NCBI GenBank assembly: GCA_004297725.1
Contig: SCUS01000008.1
Coordinates: 1 to 64,000, forward strand
From: Myxococcaceae bacterium
GTDB taxonomy: Bacteria > Myxococcota_A > Polyangia > Polyangiales > Ga0077539
Reading direction: 5' to 3'
Length of the DNA: 64,000 nucleotides
Every line of letters starts with the position of its first letter. Position 1 is the first letter of the stretch. Both the position numbers and the translations under genes were made by a program. Shown here one piece after another: positions 25,303 through 34,733 of the stretch. The notes under the pieces were generated by a model. The model made no database searches. It saw only the letters and a list, made by a program, of their open reading frames with translations, and was not told where the DNA came from.

Positions 25303-27170
25303 TCCGGGAGGCGGGTCCAGTGTGCGGAGGCGGCTTCGAGGCGCGAGCCGTCGATGCGGCGCGGGCCGAACCACAGCCCGTGGGCGAGGAGTTCTTCGGG
25401 CGACGCGGGGAGGTCGACCTCGGTGCGGGTGACCTCGCCGGGGCGCACCATGGTCGGCATGAAGACGCCGTCGTAGGGGAGGAAGGCGTAGGTGCGCGCC
25501 GGGTCCTGCCGGTCGGCGACGGGGTGCATCGGGCCCCAGGCCAGCTCGAAGCCCAGGTCGAAGGGCCACGGTTCGTTGGCCACGAGCAGCAGCGTCACGT
25601 GGCTCCCGTGGGCGGCGCGGGTGACCCCGTAGCCGGCGACGGTGAGCGCGCGCCCGATCTCGACGTGGGCGGCGTGCACCCTGGGGTCGGGGTCGAACTC
25701 CACGTAGCGGCCGCGGGCGTAGGTGCGGCCGGGCCAGTGCTGGCGCATCACGATGTAGTCGCCGAGCACGGTCCAGACGCCGTAGCGACGCCAGTCGAGG
25801 GCGTTGCGGACGGTGACCTCCTCGGTGTTGCGCCAGAGTTCCTGGGTGCCGGTGTAGCGGTCGCGGTGCTCGGTGGAGAGCACGATGTAGTCCGCCGCGC
25901 GGTCGGGCGGCTGCTTGAAGCGGAAGATGCGGGTGCGCTCGGCGAAGTGGGCGAGGGTGTAGTCCGGGCCCGTGTAGGACGCGTCGGGGGGGATGATCGC
26001 GGCGATGGCGTCGAGCGCGGGCTGCCGCTCGTCGGCGCGGTGCTCGGCGCGGTTGAAGCGGCCGCCGAGGACGGGGATCACCCCCGCGCGGTGCTGCGTG
26101 GTGAGGCCGGCGACGGTGACGGCGGTGGCCACGAGGAGGCCGTAGCGCTCGGCCTGAAGGGCGCCGACGGCCATGATCCAGGCGGCGCCGTGGATGGCCG
26201 ACACCAGGATGAAGGGCACCGCGAGGGTGCTGTAGTGCGAGTGCACCTGCACCGCGGTGGGAAACTGCGACAGGAGGTTGATGCCGATGGGGGCGAGCGC
26301 GGGGAGAAACCACCGCGGGCGCAAGAGCGGCAGCAGCGCGACCGGCGCGAGGAGGCGGGGGACGTAGAGCAGGCGCACGGGCGTGGCGAGCTCGCGGAGC
26401 GTGGCGACGGGGTGGCGGAGGAGCTGCGCGAGGATGGCCGTGGGCGACGAGCCGAGGTGGCCGTAGTGGAGCTGGAGCGAGCCGGTGCGGGGGAGGTAGT
26501 GCGGGGCGATGAGGAAGAGGTAGACGGCGAACCAGGCGGTGAAGCCGACGAAGGCGGCGAGGCCGAGGGCGCGGTGGGGGCGGTGCAGGGCGAGGGCGAG
26601 GCCGGTGAGGGCGGCGCAGAGGGCGACGTCCTCGCGGCAGAGGGTGGCGAGGCCGAGGGCGACGACGCCGGCGACCGCGCGGCGCTGGTCGAAGAAGTCG
26701 AGCGCGATGCAGAGCGGCAGCAGCGCCAGCGAGCTCGGGTGGAACTCATAGCTGGCGATGGAGCCGATGGTGGGGAAGAGGAGGTAGACGAAGAGGGCGA
26801 GGTAGGGCGCGGCCGGGTGGCCGATGCGGCGCGAGGCGATGCGCGCGATGGGGATGCCCGCGGCGGCGACGGCGGCGGCCTGCACGACGAGCAGCAGCGG
26901 CACCACGGAGACGAGGCGGCCGAGGAGCCCGAGGGGGATGAGGATCAGCGAGAGGTGCAGGCCCCAGAGGGGCGCGCCGACGAGGGGGTTCCAGAGGTCG
27001 CCGTGGCCTGCGCCCCAGACGAGGCGGGCGTAGAAGGCGAGGTCGAAGGTGTCGTTGTGCCAGGTGCGAAAGCGGCTCAGCGCCATCGCGGCGAAGAGCA
27101 CGGCGGCCGCGAGGCTCAGGTTGGAGACGGCGCGCCAGGGGAAGCGCTCGTCGGCTCTCGGGTCGTTCAA
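25299..27170 (-). CDS. DUF2079 polytopic membrane protein
   Basis: A 623-residue protein with about ten hydrophobic segments in its first 400 residues ('LSLAAAVLFAAMALS', 'LYVPRLLAPVALLPLL'). The 'HNDTFDLAFYARLVWGAGHG' loop is typical of DUF2079, and a soluble C-terminal region ends 'HWTRLPE'. DUF2079 shares its layout with membrane glycosyltransferases of the GT-C fold and may act on a lipid-linked donor. No in-frame ATG or GTG exists near the 5' end. The best start is TTG 27170, so the exact start is uncertain. It is coupled to the PHP gene by an ATGA overlap. Confidence 0.82.
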   Translation of the reverse strand: MNDPRADERFPWRAVSNLSLAAAVLFAAMALSRFRTWHNDTFDLAFYARLVWGAGHGDLWNPLVGAPLWGLHLSLILIPLGLLGRLVSVVPLLLVVQAAAVAAAGIPIARIASRRIGHPAAPYLALFVYLLFPTIGSIASYEFHPSSLALLPLCIALDFFDQRRAVAGVVALGLATLCREDVALCAALTGLALALHRPHRALGLAAFVGFTAWFAVYLFLIAPHYLPRTGSLQLHYGHLGSSPTAILAQLLRHPVATLRELATPVRLLYVPRLLAPVALLPLLRPRWFLPALAPIGINLLSQFPTAVQVHSHYSTLAVPFILVSAIHGAAWIMAVGALQAERYGLLVATAVTVAGLTTQHRAGVIPVLGGRFNRAEHRADERQPALDAIAAIIPPDASYTGPDYTLAHFAERTRIFRFKQPPDRAADYIVLSTEHRDRYTGTQELWRNTEEVTVRNALDWRRYGVWTVLGDYIVMRQHWPGRTYARGRYVEFDPDPRVHAAHVEIGRALTVAGYGVTRAAHGSHVTLLLVANEPWPFDLGFELAWGPMHPVADRQDPARTYAFLPYDGVFMPTMVRPGEVTRTEVDLPASPEELLAHGLWFGPRRIDGSRLEAASAHWTRLPE

Positions 27171-27216
27171 AGGAGACCGACAGTAGCGGACGACGCCATG
27201 GAGTGTACAGGTTGGG

Positions 27217-27236
27217 GCGCCGCGCGGCGCTTGACA
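27217..27236 (+). promoter_or_regulatory. Perfect 14-bp palindrome abutting a TTGACA box, upstream of thiE
   Basis: GCGCCGCGCGGCGC (27217-27230) is its own reverse complement and is followed at once by TTGACA (27231-27236). This could be a -35 box and operator in the 99-base divergent gap between the DUF2079 and thiE genes. No good -10 was found at 16-18 bases, so the promoter call is weak. Confidence 0.3.
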
Positions 27237-27269
27237 GCACCCGCGCCCCGGCGCGATGCGACAACGCCC

Positions 27270-27905
27270 ATGCAGCCCGGCCTGTACGCCATCCTCGACG
27301 TCGACTCCCTCCAGCGCGCCTCGCGCCCGCCCCTGGACTTCGCCCGTCGGGTCCTCGATGCCGGGCCCCTCTCGGCGCTGCAGCTCCGCGCCAAGTCCAT
27401 GGGCGCCCGCGACCTGCTCGGCCTCGCCACGGCGCTGCGCCCGCTCTGCGTCGACGCGGGGGTGCCCTTCTTCCTCAACGACCGCCCGGACGTCGCCTGG
27501 CTCGCGGCCGCCGACGGCGTGCACCTCGGCCAGGACGACCTCCCCCTCGAGCTCGCCCGCCGGGTCGCGCCCGGTCTCCAGGTCGGCGTGTCCAGCCACA
27601 CGCCCGCGGAGTTCGTCGCCGCGCTCGCCACGGACGCGGACTACGTCGCCGTGGGTCCGGTGTTCGCCACGTCGTCGAAGGCCGACGCCGCCCCGGTGGT
27701 GGGCCTCGCCACGCTGCGCTCGCTCTGCGCCGCCGCGGGCGATCGCGCGGTGGTGGCCATCGGGGGCATCACCCTCGCCAACGCCCGTGAAATCCGCGCC
27801 GCTGGAGCGAGGGCGGGTGCCGTCATCGGCGCGTTGCTGGTAGACGACGCCGAGGTGACCGCAACGTCGCGCGCACTCCACCGCGCCCTCAGCGAAGGCA
27901 GCTAA
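27270..27905 (+). CDS. thiE: Thiamine-phosphate synthase
   Basis: A 211-residue TIM-barrel enzyme that joins hydroxymethylpyrimidine diphosphate and thiazole phosphate to give thiamine phosphate. Family motifs are 'ALQLRAKSMGARDLL', 'FFLNDRPDVAWLAAADGVHLGQDDL' (partly quoted), 'GVSSHTPAE', 'YVAVGPVFATSSKADA' and 'VAIGGITLANA'. ATG 27270 has no clear ribosome binding site, so a leaderless transcript is possible. No thi-box (TPP riboswitch) was recognised upstream, and no other thi gene is in the window. Confidence 0.92.
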   Translation: MQPGLYAILDVDSLQRASRPPLDFARRVLDAGPLSALQLRAKSMGARDLLGLATALRPLCVDAGVPFFLNDRPDVAWLAAADGVHLGQDDLPLELARRVAPGLQVGVSSHTPAEFVAALATDADYVAVGPVFATSSKADAAPVVGLATLRSLCAAAGDRAVVAIGGITLANAREIRAAGARAGAVIGALLVDDAEVTATSRALHRALSEGS

Positions 27906-27915
27906 GACCCTCCCG

Positions 27916-28509
27916 ATGCTTGACCCCATTTCCCTCGGACTCCTGATGGCCATCGGCGCGGGCGGCGCGGCCGCGGTGGCGCGGTGGCGGCGAAGGCGCG
28001 AGCGGCCGAGCGCGGCGCCCGCGAAGGCGACCGAGGCGGCGGCGCAGCGGACGGGCCCGCAGGTGTCGCGCGAGGCGGGCGCCTACCGGGTGGACGAGGT
28101 GCTGCTGTTCATGGGGGAGGAGTACTGGCTGGCGGGGGAGCTGGCGCTGGTGCGCGAGGGGACGCCCGCGCTCACGCTCTTCGTCGCCCCCGAGCGGGCG
28201 CAGGACCGCTGGCTCGCCGCCCCTCGCCAGGGCGACGTGCTCTACGCGCTGGTGGCCGACGCCGCGCTCGCCGACCTGGGCTGGCCCGGGGTGGAGGTCC
28301 CCAGCGCGGGAGGGACCATGCGTCGGGTGGAGGAGGGCGCGTGCACCATCGTCCCGAGCGGGGAGGTGCCGGAGGGCTGGTCGGGCGCCGGGCGGTACGC
28401 GGTGTTCCGGGCGATGGAGACCGTGGCCGTGGTGGTGGAGCAGGGGAGCAACCGGCTGGCGCTCAAGGGCAAGACGGTTCCGCGACGGATGGTCGAGCGG
28501 ATGGGCTGA
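27916..28509 (+). CDS. Hypothetical membrane-anchored protein (possibly DUF4178-like)
   Basis: A 197-residue protein. It has one N-terminal transmembrane helix (about 5-24) followed by an Arg-rich stop-transfer segment, a linker, and a soluble domain from residue 55 ('YRVDEVLLFMGEEYWLAGEL', 'DRWLAAPRQGDVLYAL'). The 'Y.VDEVL...GEEYWLAGEL' pattern faintly recalls DUF4178, but I am not sure. It lies 10 bases after thiE without a visible ribosome binding site, so it may be co-transcribed with it. Confidence 0.6.
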   Translation: MLDPISLGLLMAIGAGGAAAVARWRRRRERPSAAPAKATEAAAQRTGPQVSREAGAYRVDEVLLFMGEEYWLAGELALVREGTPALTLFVAPERAQDRWLAAPRQGDVLYALVADAALADLGWPGVEVPSAGGTMRRVEEGACTIVPSGEVPEGWSGAGRYAVFRAMETVAVVVEQGSNRLALKGKTVPRRMVERMG

Positions 28510-28526
28510 GCGCAGGGCGCTCGCGT

Positions 28527-29684
28527 CTACCTCCCGGCGCGCCGACGGCGACGCCAGCGACGAGCGACGCCGAAGACCGTCGCGCCCAGCAGCGCGAGGC
28601 GGGGGTCGAAGAGCGCCGCCGTGGCGGAGTAGCTCGACAGGTCGTGGGTGTTGGACACGTCGGGCAACCCCGAGACGAACATGAACTCCGGGTCGCGGTC
28701 CATCGAGGCGACGCTGACGGTCGTGTACATCCGGGTGAGGTAGGGCCGCTCGGGGATGAGGTTCTGCAAGGGGACCGTGAAGAACTGCCGGGCGTTGGGG
28801 GGCAGCGGGCCGGCGTACTCGGTCACCCAGGCGCGGCCTCCGGCGTCCTGCACGGCGGTGGTGACCACCTGGTCGTAGGTGACGGTCACCCCGAAGCGGG
28901 AGGGGCCGAGGCGGGCGACCTCGGCGTCGGGGACCGTGGTCTGCGCGAAGTTGGAGGGCACCGCGCGGGTGTCGGAGATGATGTACGTGAGCACCGGGAG
29001 CGTCGGCGTGGTGGCGATGCGGGTGAGCCGGAGCGGGACGCAGGGCGATCGGCCCGAGTAGGTGAAGGCCAGCGGGGACACCAGGAAGGACGAGACGCCC
29101 TGCACCGCGGAGAGGCGCACCGCGAGGAAGTACTTCTGCTCGCGGACATACTCTCCGATGATGGGCTCGGCCTCCGGGGGAGTGAGATATCGATTGGTGT
29201 TGAGCCAGGTGCGAAGGGCCGACGGGTCGTCCGAAGAGACCACGTCATAGCGGAACATCCCGGTCTCCCCGCTCGCCCACACCCGCACGCCCGCCGTCTC
29301 GTCCGGCGCCGCGGAGCCGAGCGTGGCCGAGTCGCTGCTGCCGCAGCCGAAGCCCGATCCGCTCGGGGAGAAGCGCTGCTGGTTGGCGAAGATGTACGTG
29401 GGCTGGGTGCTCTGATCGATGATCCCGAAGATCGAGGTCGCCTCTTCGTGGATGTTGCGGGGAACCGACTCCAGCGGCACCACCCAGGCGAAGCTCGGGT
29501 CGTTGCCCTGCGCCTGGATCTGCACCACCGCCGTGTTCTCCCCGCCGCCCCCTCGGATGAAGAGCACCCGCTCGGCGTTCTGGATGATGGGGGAGTTGGA
29601 GCAGAAGGTCCCCCCGCAGGCCTCGGCCGCGTGGTGAAGCGTGAGCGTCGAGAGCGCGGCCAGCACCGCCAGGTGGAGTCTCAT
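28527..29684 (-). CDS. DUF2330 domain exported protein
   Basis: A 385-residue protein. A signal peptide (1-23, ending 'HHAAEA') leads to the DUF2330 hallmark 'CGGTFCSN' at the mature N-terminus. The domain follows ('RVLFIRGGGGENTAVVQIQ', 'FAWVVPLESVP', 'LTRIATTPTLPVLTYI'), and a C-terminal hydrophobic helix plus Arg-rich tail ('RRWRRRRRAGR') look like a sortase-less membrane anchor of the MYXO-CTERM type, without the usual Cys. The start is ATG 29684. An alternative further upstream adds a segment that is antisense to nothing and unlike a signal peptide. The function is unknown. Confidence 0.82.
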   Translation of the reverse strand: MRLHLAVLAALSTLTLHHAAEACGGTFCSNSPIIQNAERVLFIRGGGGENTAVVQIQAQGNDPSFAWVVPLESVPRNIHEEATSIFGIIDQSTQPTYIFANQQRFSPSGSGFGCGSSDSATLGSAAPDETAGVRVWASGETGMFRYDVVSSDDPSALRTWLNTNRYLTPPEAEPIIGEYVREQKYFLAVRLSAVQGVSSFLVSPLAFTYSGRSPCVPLRLTRIATTPTLPVLTYIISDTRAVPSNFAQTTVPDAEVARLGPSRFGVTVTYDQVVTTAVQDAGGRAWVTEYAGPLPPNARQFFTVPLQNLIPERPYLTRMYTTVSVASMDRDPEFMFVSGLPDVSNTHDLSSYSATAALFDPRLALLGATVFGVARRWRRRRRAGR

Positions 29685-29842
29685 GGTGAGCGCAGCCCAG
29701 TGCAGCAAGCGCGCCGCCGGCTCCGATGTTCGCGCCGCCGCTGGATCACGGGCCGTGACCGCCTTGGCCCGTCGCCGGGGGAGAGGGCCGTGGCGGCACT
29801 GCTGTGGTCGCATCGCAACAGGGCTCCTGCTACACACGGCCG

Positions 29843-32596
29843 GTGACCGATCGCGTCCGCGTCGCGCTCCGCCTGGGCGTCTCCCTCGCCGCCGCGGCCC
29901 TGCTCATCGCCCTGCTGCGCCCGGCGCTCTCGCACGGTCCCATCACGCTGCACCTCACCGGGCTCCCCTTCGCGCACCGGCTCCCCGATGACCTCCGCCA
30001 GCCCATCGAGCTGCTGCGCCCGCAGTCGCTCTACGGCCTCGCGCTCTTCCCCTGGTTCGTGCTCTTCGCGGTGGCCTCGCTCGCCGATCTCGCCCCCCTG
30101 CAGCGCGTCGTCGCCACCCTCGCTCGCACCAGCCTCCTCGGGCTCCTGCTGGTCGCGCTCTCTCAGCCGACCTCCACCCGGCAGAGCGCCCGGGTCTGCA
30201 CGGTCTTCCTCGTGGACGTCTCGGAGAGCGTCCCCGACGCGGCCATCGCGGGCTTCCATCGCACCGTCGAGGAGGCCCTCCGTCTGCCCGGTGAACGGCT
30301 CTCCCGCGTGGTGCTCTTCGCCCGCCGCCCGGTGGTGCTCGACCTCCCAGCCCGCGTCGACGCCGCGCACCCGCTGCCTCCCTTCGACCCCTCGCGCGTC
30401 GGCTCCCGCACCGGCACCGACCTCGCCAGCGCCCTCTCCCTCGCCTACGGGCTCTTCCCCGCCGACGCGCTGCGGCGCGTGGTGGTGCTCTCCGACGGGG
30501 TGCAGACCGACGGCGACGCGCTCGCCGAGGCCCACCGCGCGGCCCGCTTCGGAGTGCGGGTGTCGGTGGTGCCTTCCAGGGTTCCGGCTCCCGCGGAGGT
30601 GGCCATTCGCGAGCTGAGGCTGCCCGATCGCATCCGGGTCGATGAGCCCTTCGAGGCGCGGGTCTCGGTGTTCTCGACCACCGCCACCACGGCGACGGTC
30701 ACGCTCTACCAGGGTGAGACCGTCAACGGCCTCGACGGAGCACGCACCGTCGCCCTGGTCCCTGGCATCCAGGAGGTGCGCTTCCGCTCGGTGGTGCGCG
30801 TCCCGGGAGACGTGACCTACGCCGCGCGCATCGCGGCCACGGCGGGCGATCGCTTCGCGGAGAACAACCGCTTCGCCACCGCGGCCACGGTGCCCGGGCG
30901 TCCTACGGTGCTCTACGTGGAGGGCGATCCGGCGAGGGCGCAGTGGTTTCGCGGGGCGCTGGCCAACGGCGAGTTCGAGGTCGAGCTGCGCGGCGCCAAC
31001 GGGGTCCCTCAGTCGACGAGGGAGATGGAGCGATTCGACTTCATCGTGCTGAGCGACGTGGCCGCGGAGTCGGTCCCCTCCGCCGCGCAAGACGCGCTCA
31101 CCCGATATGTCCGTGAGATGGGCGGCGGATTCCTGATGGCGGGCGGCGACCACGGCTTCGGCCTCGGGGCCTGGCAGGGGACCGCCGTCGAGCGCCTGCT
31201 CCCGGTGCGGATGGAGTCCGCCCGGCGTCGCGACCAGCCCTCCCTCGCGCTCGCCCTGGTCATCGACCGCTCGGGATCGATGCAGGGCAACCCCCTCGTG
31301 CTGGCGCAGTCCGCGGCGGTGGCGACCGCGCGCGCGATGGCGCCCGACGATCTCCTGGAGGTCATCGCCTTCGACAGCGAGCCCGACCGCGTGGTGCGGA
31401 TGCAGGCCGCCCGCAACCGCGCCCGCATCGAGAACGAGCTCCGTCGGCTGCGGCCCGGCGGCGGCACCGCCATCTTCCCCGCGATGGACGCCGCCCAGCA
31501 GGACCTCGCGCTCACCCGCGCGGTCACCCGCCACGTGATCCTGCTGACGGACGGGCAGGGGCAGCCCGACGAGCCATCGCGGCTGAGGGTGCTGGTGGAC
31601 TCCATGGCCGCCGACGGGCTCACGGTGAGCACCGTGGGGCTCGGTCCTACGGTCGATCGCGAGCTGCTGGAGTCGCTGGCCCACCACGGCCGGGGGCGCA
31701 GCTACTTCACCGCCGACGCGAGCAACCTGCCGCAGATCTTCTTGAGGGAGACCACCGAGGTGTCGCGCAACGCCGCGGTGGAAGACCCGGTGCAGCCGAG
31801 GGTCGTGGGGAGCGCCGGGTTCTTGAGAGAACTCCAGGGGGCGCCTCCCTTCCTCTATGGATATGTGAGCACGCGCGCGAAGCCCGCTCCCGCGCAGGTG
31901 CTGATCGAGACCGACTCGGGAGAGCCGCTTCTGGCCCGCTGGCGGGTGGGCCTCGGGTGGAGCCTCGCGTGGACCAGCGACCTCAAGAACCGCTGGGCCG
32001 TGGAGTGGATCCGCTGGCCGCGCTGGCAGGCCTTCTGGACGCAGCTCGTGCGGGAGCACATGCGCACGCGCCGGCAGGAGGAGCTGGGTCTCCACGCGGA
32101 GGTGGTCGACGGCGAGGTGCGCGCGAGCGTGGACGCGATCCGTGACGACGACCGCTTCGAGAACGGGCTCACCTCCGAGCTGGTGCTGCGAGGCCCGTGG
32201 CCCGCCACGACGGAGCAGCGGGTGCCGATGCGCCAGGTGGGTCCGGGGCGCTACGAGGCGAGGCTGCCGCTGGAGCGCTACGGGGCCTTCTCGCTGCGGG
32301 CGGTGCACCGCCGCGACGGGCAGGTGGTGGCCGAGAGCCGCGGCCGGGTGGACCACCCTTACCCGAGGGAGTACGCCGCGCTCGAGCCGGACGTGGCGCT
32401 GCTGAGCGCCCTCTCGGCCGCGACCGGAGGGGCGACGGACCCGTCACCGCGCGCGATGTTCGACGCGGGCGGAGAGTCGCTGAGGCACCGGGCGCCGGTG
32501 TGGCGCTACCCGGTGATGCTGGCCATCGGGATGATGCTGATCGACCTGCTGCTGCGTCGGGTGCGGATCTTCGACCGGGGCTTCCGCCGTCGCTGA
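29843..32596 (+). CDS. Large membrane protein with two von Willebrand A domains and a glutamine-amidotransferase-like domain
   Basis: A 917-residue protein. There are N-terminal transmembrane helices (about 8-26, 60-80 and 88-105), then a first VWA domain ('CTVFLVDVSESVPDAA', near 118), a class-I GATase-like region ('DFIVLSDVAAESVPSAAQ', about 350-400) and a second VWA domain ('LALVIDRSGSMQGNP', complete DxSxS metal site, near 410). A beta domain and a C-terminal transmembrane helix follow ('PVMLAIGMMLIDLLLRR'). GTG 29843 is chosen because it starts just before the first helix. Such proteins are BatA/DUF4159-like sensors. It is unlinked to the DUF4350-MoxR-DUF58 set at 11.3-15.3 kb, though the families usually meet. 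Confidence 0.83.
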   Translation: MTDRVRVALRLGVSLAAAALLIALLRPALSHGPITLHLTGLPFAHRLPDDLRQPIELLRPQSLYGLALFPWFVLFAVASLADLAPLQRVVATLARTSLLGLLLVALSQPTSTRQSARVCTVFLVDVSESVPDAAIAGFHRTVEEALRLPGERLSRVVLFARRPVVLDLPARVDAAHPLPPFDPSRVGSRTGTDLASALSLAYGLFPADALRRVVVLSDGVQTDGDALAEAHRAARFGVRVSVVPSRVPAPAEVAIRELRLPDRIRVDEPFEARVSVFSTTATTATVTLYQGETVNGLDGARTVALVPGIQEVRFRSVVRVPGDVTYAARIAATAGDRFAENNRFATAATVPGRPTVLYVEGDPARAQWFRGALANGEFEVELRGANGVPQSTREMERFDFIVLSDVAAESVPSAAQDALTRYVREMGGGFLMAGGDHGFGLGAWQGTAVERLLPVRMESARRRDQPSLALALVIDRSGSMQGNPLVLAQSAAVATARAMAPDDLLEVIAFDSEPDRVVRMQAARNRARIENELRRLRPGGGTAIFPAMDAAQQDLALTRAVTRHVILLTDGQGQPDEPSRLRVLVDSMAADGLTVSTVGLGPTVDRELLESLAHHGRGRSYFTADASNLPQIFLRETTEVSRNAAVEDPVQPRVVGSAGFLRELQGAPPFLYGYVSTRAKPAPAQVLIETDSGEPLLARWRVGLGWSLAWTSDLKNRWAVEWIRWPRWQAFWTQLVREHMRTRRQEELGLHAEVVDGEVRASVDAIRDDDRFENGLTSELVLRGPWPATTEQRVPMRQVGPGRYEARLPLERYGAFSLRAVHRRDGQVVAESRGRVDHPYPREYAALEPDVALLSALSAATGGATDPSPRAMFDAGGESLRHRAPVWRYPVMLAIGMMLIDLLLRRVRIFDRGFRRR

Positions 32597-32665
32597 GGGA
32601 GTGAGCGCTGGGGACAGCATCGGGTTGCGGCGTCGCGGGCCATGTACGAAGAATGCGCCCGCGCA

Positions 32666-33682
32666 ATGACCACCTCCCAAGACACCCGCGTTCCAGTGAC
32701 CGTCCTCACCGGCTTCCTCGGCGCGGGCAAGACCACGCTGCTCAACCGCATCCTGTCCGAGCAGCACGGCCGGCGCGTCGCCGTGATCGAGAACGAGTTC
32801 GGCGAGGTGGGCGTCGACCAGGCCCTCGTCATCCGCGCCGACGAGGAGGTCTTCGAGATGAACAACGGGTGCCTCTGCTGCACCGTGCGCGGCGACCTCA
32901 TCCGCATCCTCGGCTCGCTGGTGAAGCGCCGCGATCGCTTCGACCACGTGCTCATCGAGACCACCGGGCTCGCCGACCCTGGCCCCGTGGCGCAGACCTT
33001 CTTCGCCGACGACGAGGTGATGGCCCGCTACCGCCTCGACGGCATCGTGGCCGTGGTCGACGCGAAGCACCTGGAGCTGCACGTCGACGACAGCGACGAG
33101 TGCAAGGAGCAGATCGCCTTCGCGGACGTGGTCATCCTCAACAAGCTCGACCTGGTGAGCGCCGAGGAGGCCGCGCAGGTCGAGCGGCGGGTGCGCTCCA
33201 TCAACGCGGTGGCGAAGGTGTTTCGCGGCGTGAAGGAGGTCCCGGTGGCGAGCGTGGTCGACGTCGGAGGCTTCGACCTCGACCGGGCCCTGGAGATGGA
33301 GCCCGCCTTCCTCGACACCGACGAGCACGAGCACGAGCACGAACACGACGAGCACGAGCACGAGCACGAGCCCGACCACCATCACGACGAGACGGTCACC
33401 TCGGTGGGCATCCGCTGCGAGGGCACGGTCGATGAAGAACGCTTCAACACCTGGATCACCGAGCTGGTGCAGGAGCGAGGCGCCGACATGTTCCGAACGA
33501 AGGGCGTGCTCCACGTGAGGGGCGAGGAGTCGCGCTTCGTGTTCCAGGGGGTTCACATGCTGATCGATGCGACGTCGGGGAGGCCATGGGGCGACGCACC
33601 GCGCTTGAATGAGCTGGTGTTCATCGGGCGGGGCCTCGATCGCGCGGCGCTGAATGCGGGGTTTCGCTCATGCCTGGTCTGA
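32666..33682 (+). CDS. CobW/COG0523 family GTPase, metal chaperone type
   Basis: A 338-residue G3E GTPase. Walker A 'GFLGAGKTT' is at residues 16-24, the metal-binding CxCC motif 'CLCC' at 69-72, '[10 protein letters not shown]' and the 'NKLD' guanine-specificity motif follow. A His-rich linker with ten His comes next, then the CobW C-terminal domain ('[10 protein letters not shown]'). COG0523 GTPases deliver zinc or other metals to client enzymes. ATG 32666 is chosen; ATG 32642 in the same frame is possible. The stop is 13 bases inside the WD40 gene, so the two are coupled. Confidence 0.88.
   Translation: MTTSQDTRVPVTVLTGFLGAGKTTLLNRILSEQHGRRVAVIENEFGEVGVDQALVIRADEEVFEMNNGCLCCTVRGDLIRILGSLVKRRDRFDHVLIETTGLADPGPVAQTFFADDEVMARYRLDGIVAVVDAKHLELHVDDSDECKEQIAFADVVILNKLDLVSAEEAAQVERRVRSINAVAKVFRGVKEVPVASVVDVGGFDLDRALEMEPAFLDTDEHEHEHEHDEHEHEHEPDHHHDETVTSVGIRCEGTVDEERFNTWITELVQERGADMFRTKGVLHVRGEESRFVFQGVHMLIDATSGRPWGDAPRLNELVFIGRGLDRAALNAGFRSCLV
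33320..33390 (+). repeat. Tandem repeat encoding a His/Glu-rich metal-binding linker
   Basis: About ten near-identical GAGCAC hexamers, with two GAC interruptions, encode alternating Glu-His followed by three consecutive His. The repeats lie inside the CobW-family gene between its GTPase and C-terminal domains, where such His loops bind zinc. Copy number may vary between strains. Confidence 0.75.
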
Positions 33683-34725
33683 CGGCGCTGCGGGGTGGCA
33701 AGCGTGAGCTGAAGGCCCGTTGGCGGGCGACGCTCTCGGACTACGCGCTGGGGGTGACGTGGTCGGGAGACGGCGGGCTGCTGGCGGCGGCGACGAGCAC
33801 CGGCGAGGTGACGGTCTTCGACGGCGACACCGGGGCCGTGAAGTGGACCCGCGTGGTGCACCCCGAGGGGATGTGCACGCTGGCCTTCGCTCCGGGCGCC
33901 GCGTCGGTGCTGGCGACCGGCGGCATGGACGGCACCGCGAGGCTGCTGGACGCCTCCGACGGGCGGGAGCTGGCGTCGCTGCCTTGTGGCAAGGCCTGGG
34001 TGGAGCACGTCGCGTGGAGCCCCGATGGGAAGTGGCTTGCGACCGCGGCGGCGAAGGTGCTGCGGCTGTGGACCGCGGCGGGCGATCCGTGGATGGAGAC
34101 GCCCGCGCAGGAGAGCACGCTCACGGGCATCGCGTGGCGGGGCGACGGCGCGGAGGTGGCGACGATCTGCTACGGGGGCGCCCGACTGTGGGGACTGGCC
34201 GAGCGGGGGAGCAGCCGACAGCTCGAGTGGAAGGGCTCGCTGGTGAGCGTGGCGTGGAGCCCCGACGGCGAGGTGCTGGCCTGCGGCAGCCAGGACTGCT
34301 CGGTGCACTTCTGGCGGGTGAAGACGGACATCGACTCGCAGATGACGGGGTATCCCTTGAAGGTGAAGTCACTCGCCTGGGACGCCGCGAGCACCATGCT
34401 GGCCACGAGCGGGGACGTCGACACGACGGTGTGGAAGTTCGAGGGCAAGGGCCCTGAGGGCAGCCAGCCGGTGACGCTCAAGGGGCATGAAGGTCCGGTG
34501 ACGGCGCTGGCCTTTGCGCGGAAGGGCGGAGCGCTGGCCTCGGGCGGGGCCGACGGCGTGGTGGCGCTCTGGGAGCCGAAGAAGGGCCCCACGCCGAGAG
34601 GCGCTGGCTTCGGCGTCGCGGGGACGGAGGCGGGCGAGGTGTCGGCCGTGGCGTGGCGCGGTGATGGGAAGTCGCTCGCGAGCGCGGACGCCACCGGGGT
34701 CGTGACGGTGTGGTCCGTGGGCTGA
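33670..34725 (+). CDS. WD40-repeat protein
   Basis: A 351-residue seven-bladed propeller candidate without signal peptide. Blades show '[21 protein letters not shown]', '[22 protein letters not shown]' and '[22 protein letters not shown]' style repeats (quoted in part), each ending near a W. It overlaps the CobW gene by 13 bases, so translation is coupled. Its likely job is as a scaffold or client for the metal-delivery GTPase (inference from gene order). It converges on the Cas6 gene, with eight bases between the stops. Confidence 0.85.
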   Translation: MPGLTALRGGKRELKARWRATLSDYALGVTWSGDGGLLAAATSTGEVTVFDGDTGAVKWTRVVHPEGMCTLAFAPGAASVLATGGMDGTARLLDASDGRELASLPCGKAWVEHVAWSPDGKWLATAAAKVLRLWTAAGDPWMETPAQESTLTGIAWRGDGAEVATICYGGARLWGLAERGSSRQLEWKGSLVSVAWSPDGEVLACGSQDCSVHFWRVKTDIDSQMTGYPLKVKSLAWDAASTMLATSGDVDTTVWKFEGKGPEGSQPVTLKGHEGPVTALAFARKGGALASGGADGVVALWEPKKGPTPRGAGFGVAGTEAGEVSAVAWRGDGKSLASADATGVVTVWSVG

Positions 34726-34733
34726 GCGGCGGT

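Noticed and set aside
22618..25476. A 952-residue open frame on the plus strand
   Set aside because: Antisense shadow of the PHP metallohydrolase gene; no recognisable motif.
27171..27269. TPP riboswitch upstream of thiE
   Set aside because: The conserved CUGAGA and thi-box core sequences are not visible in the 99 bases before the start.
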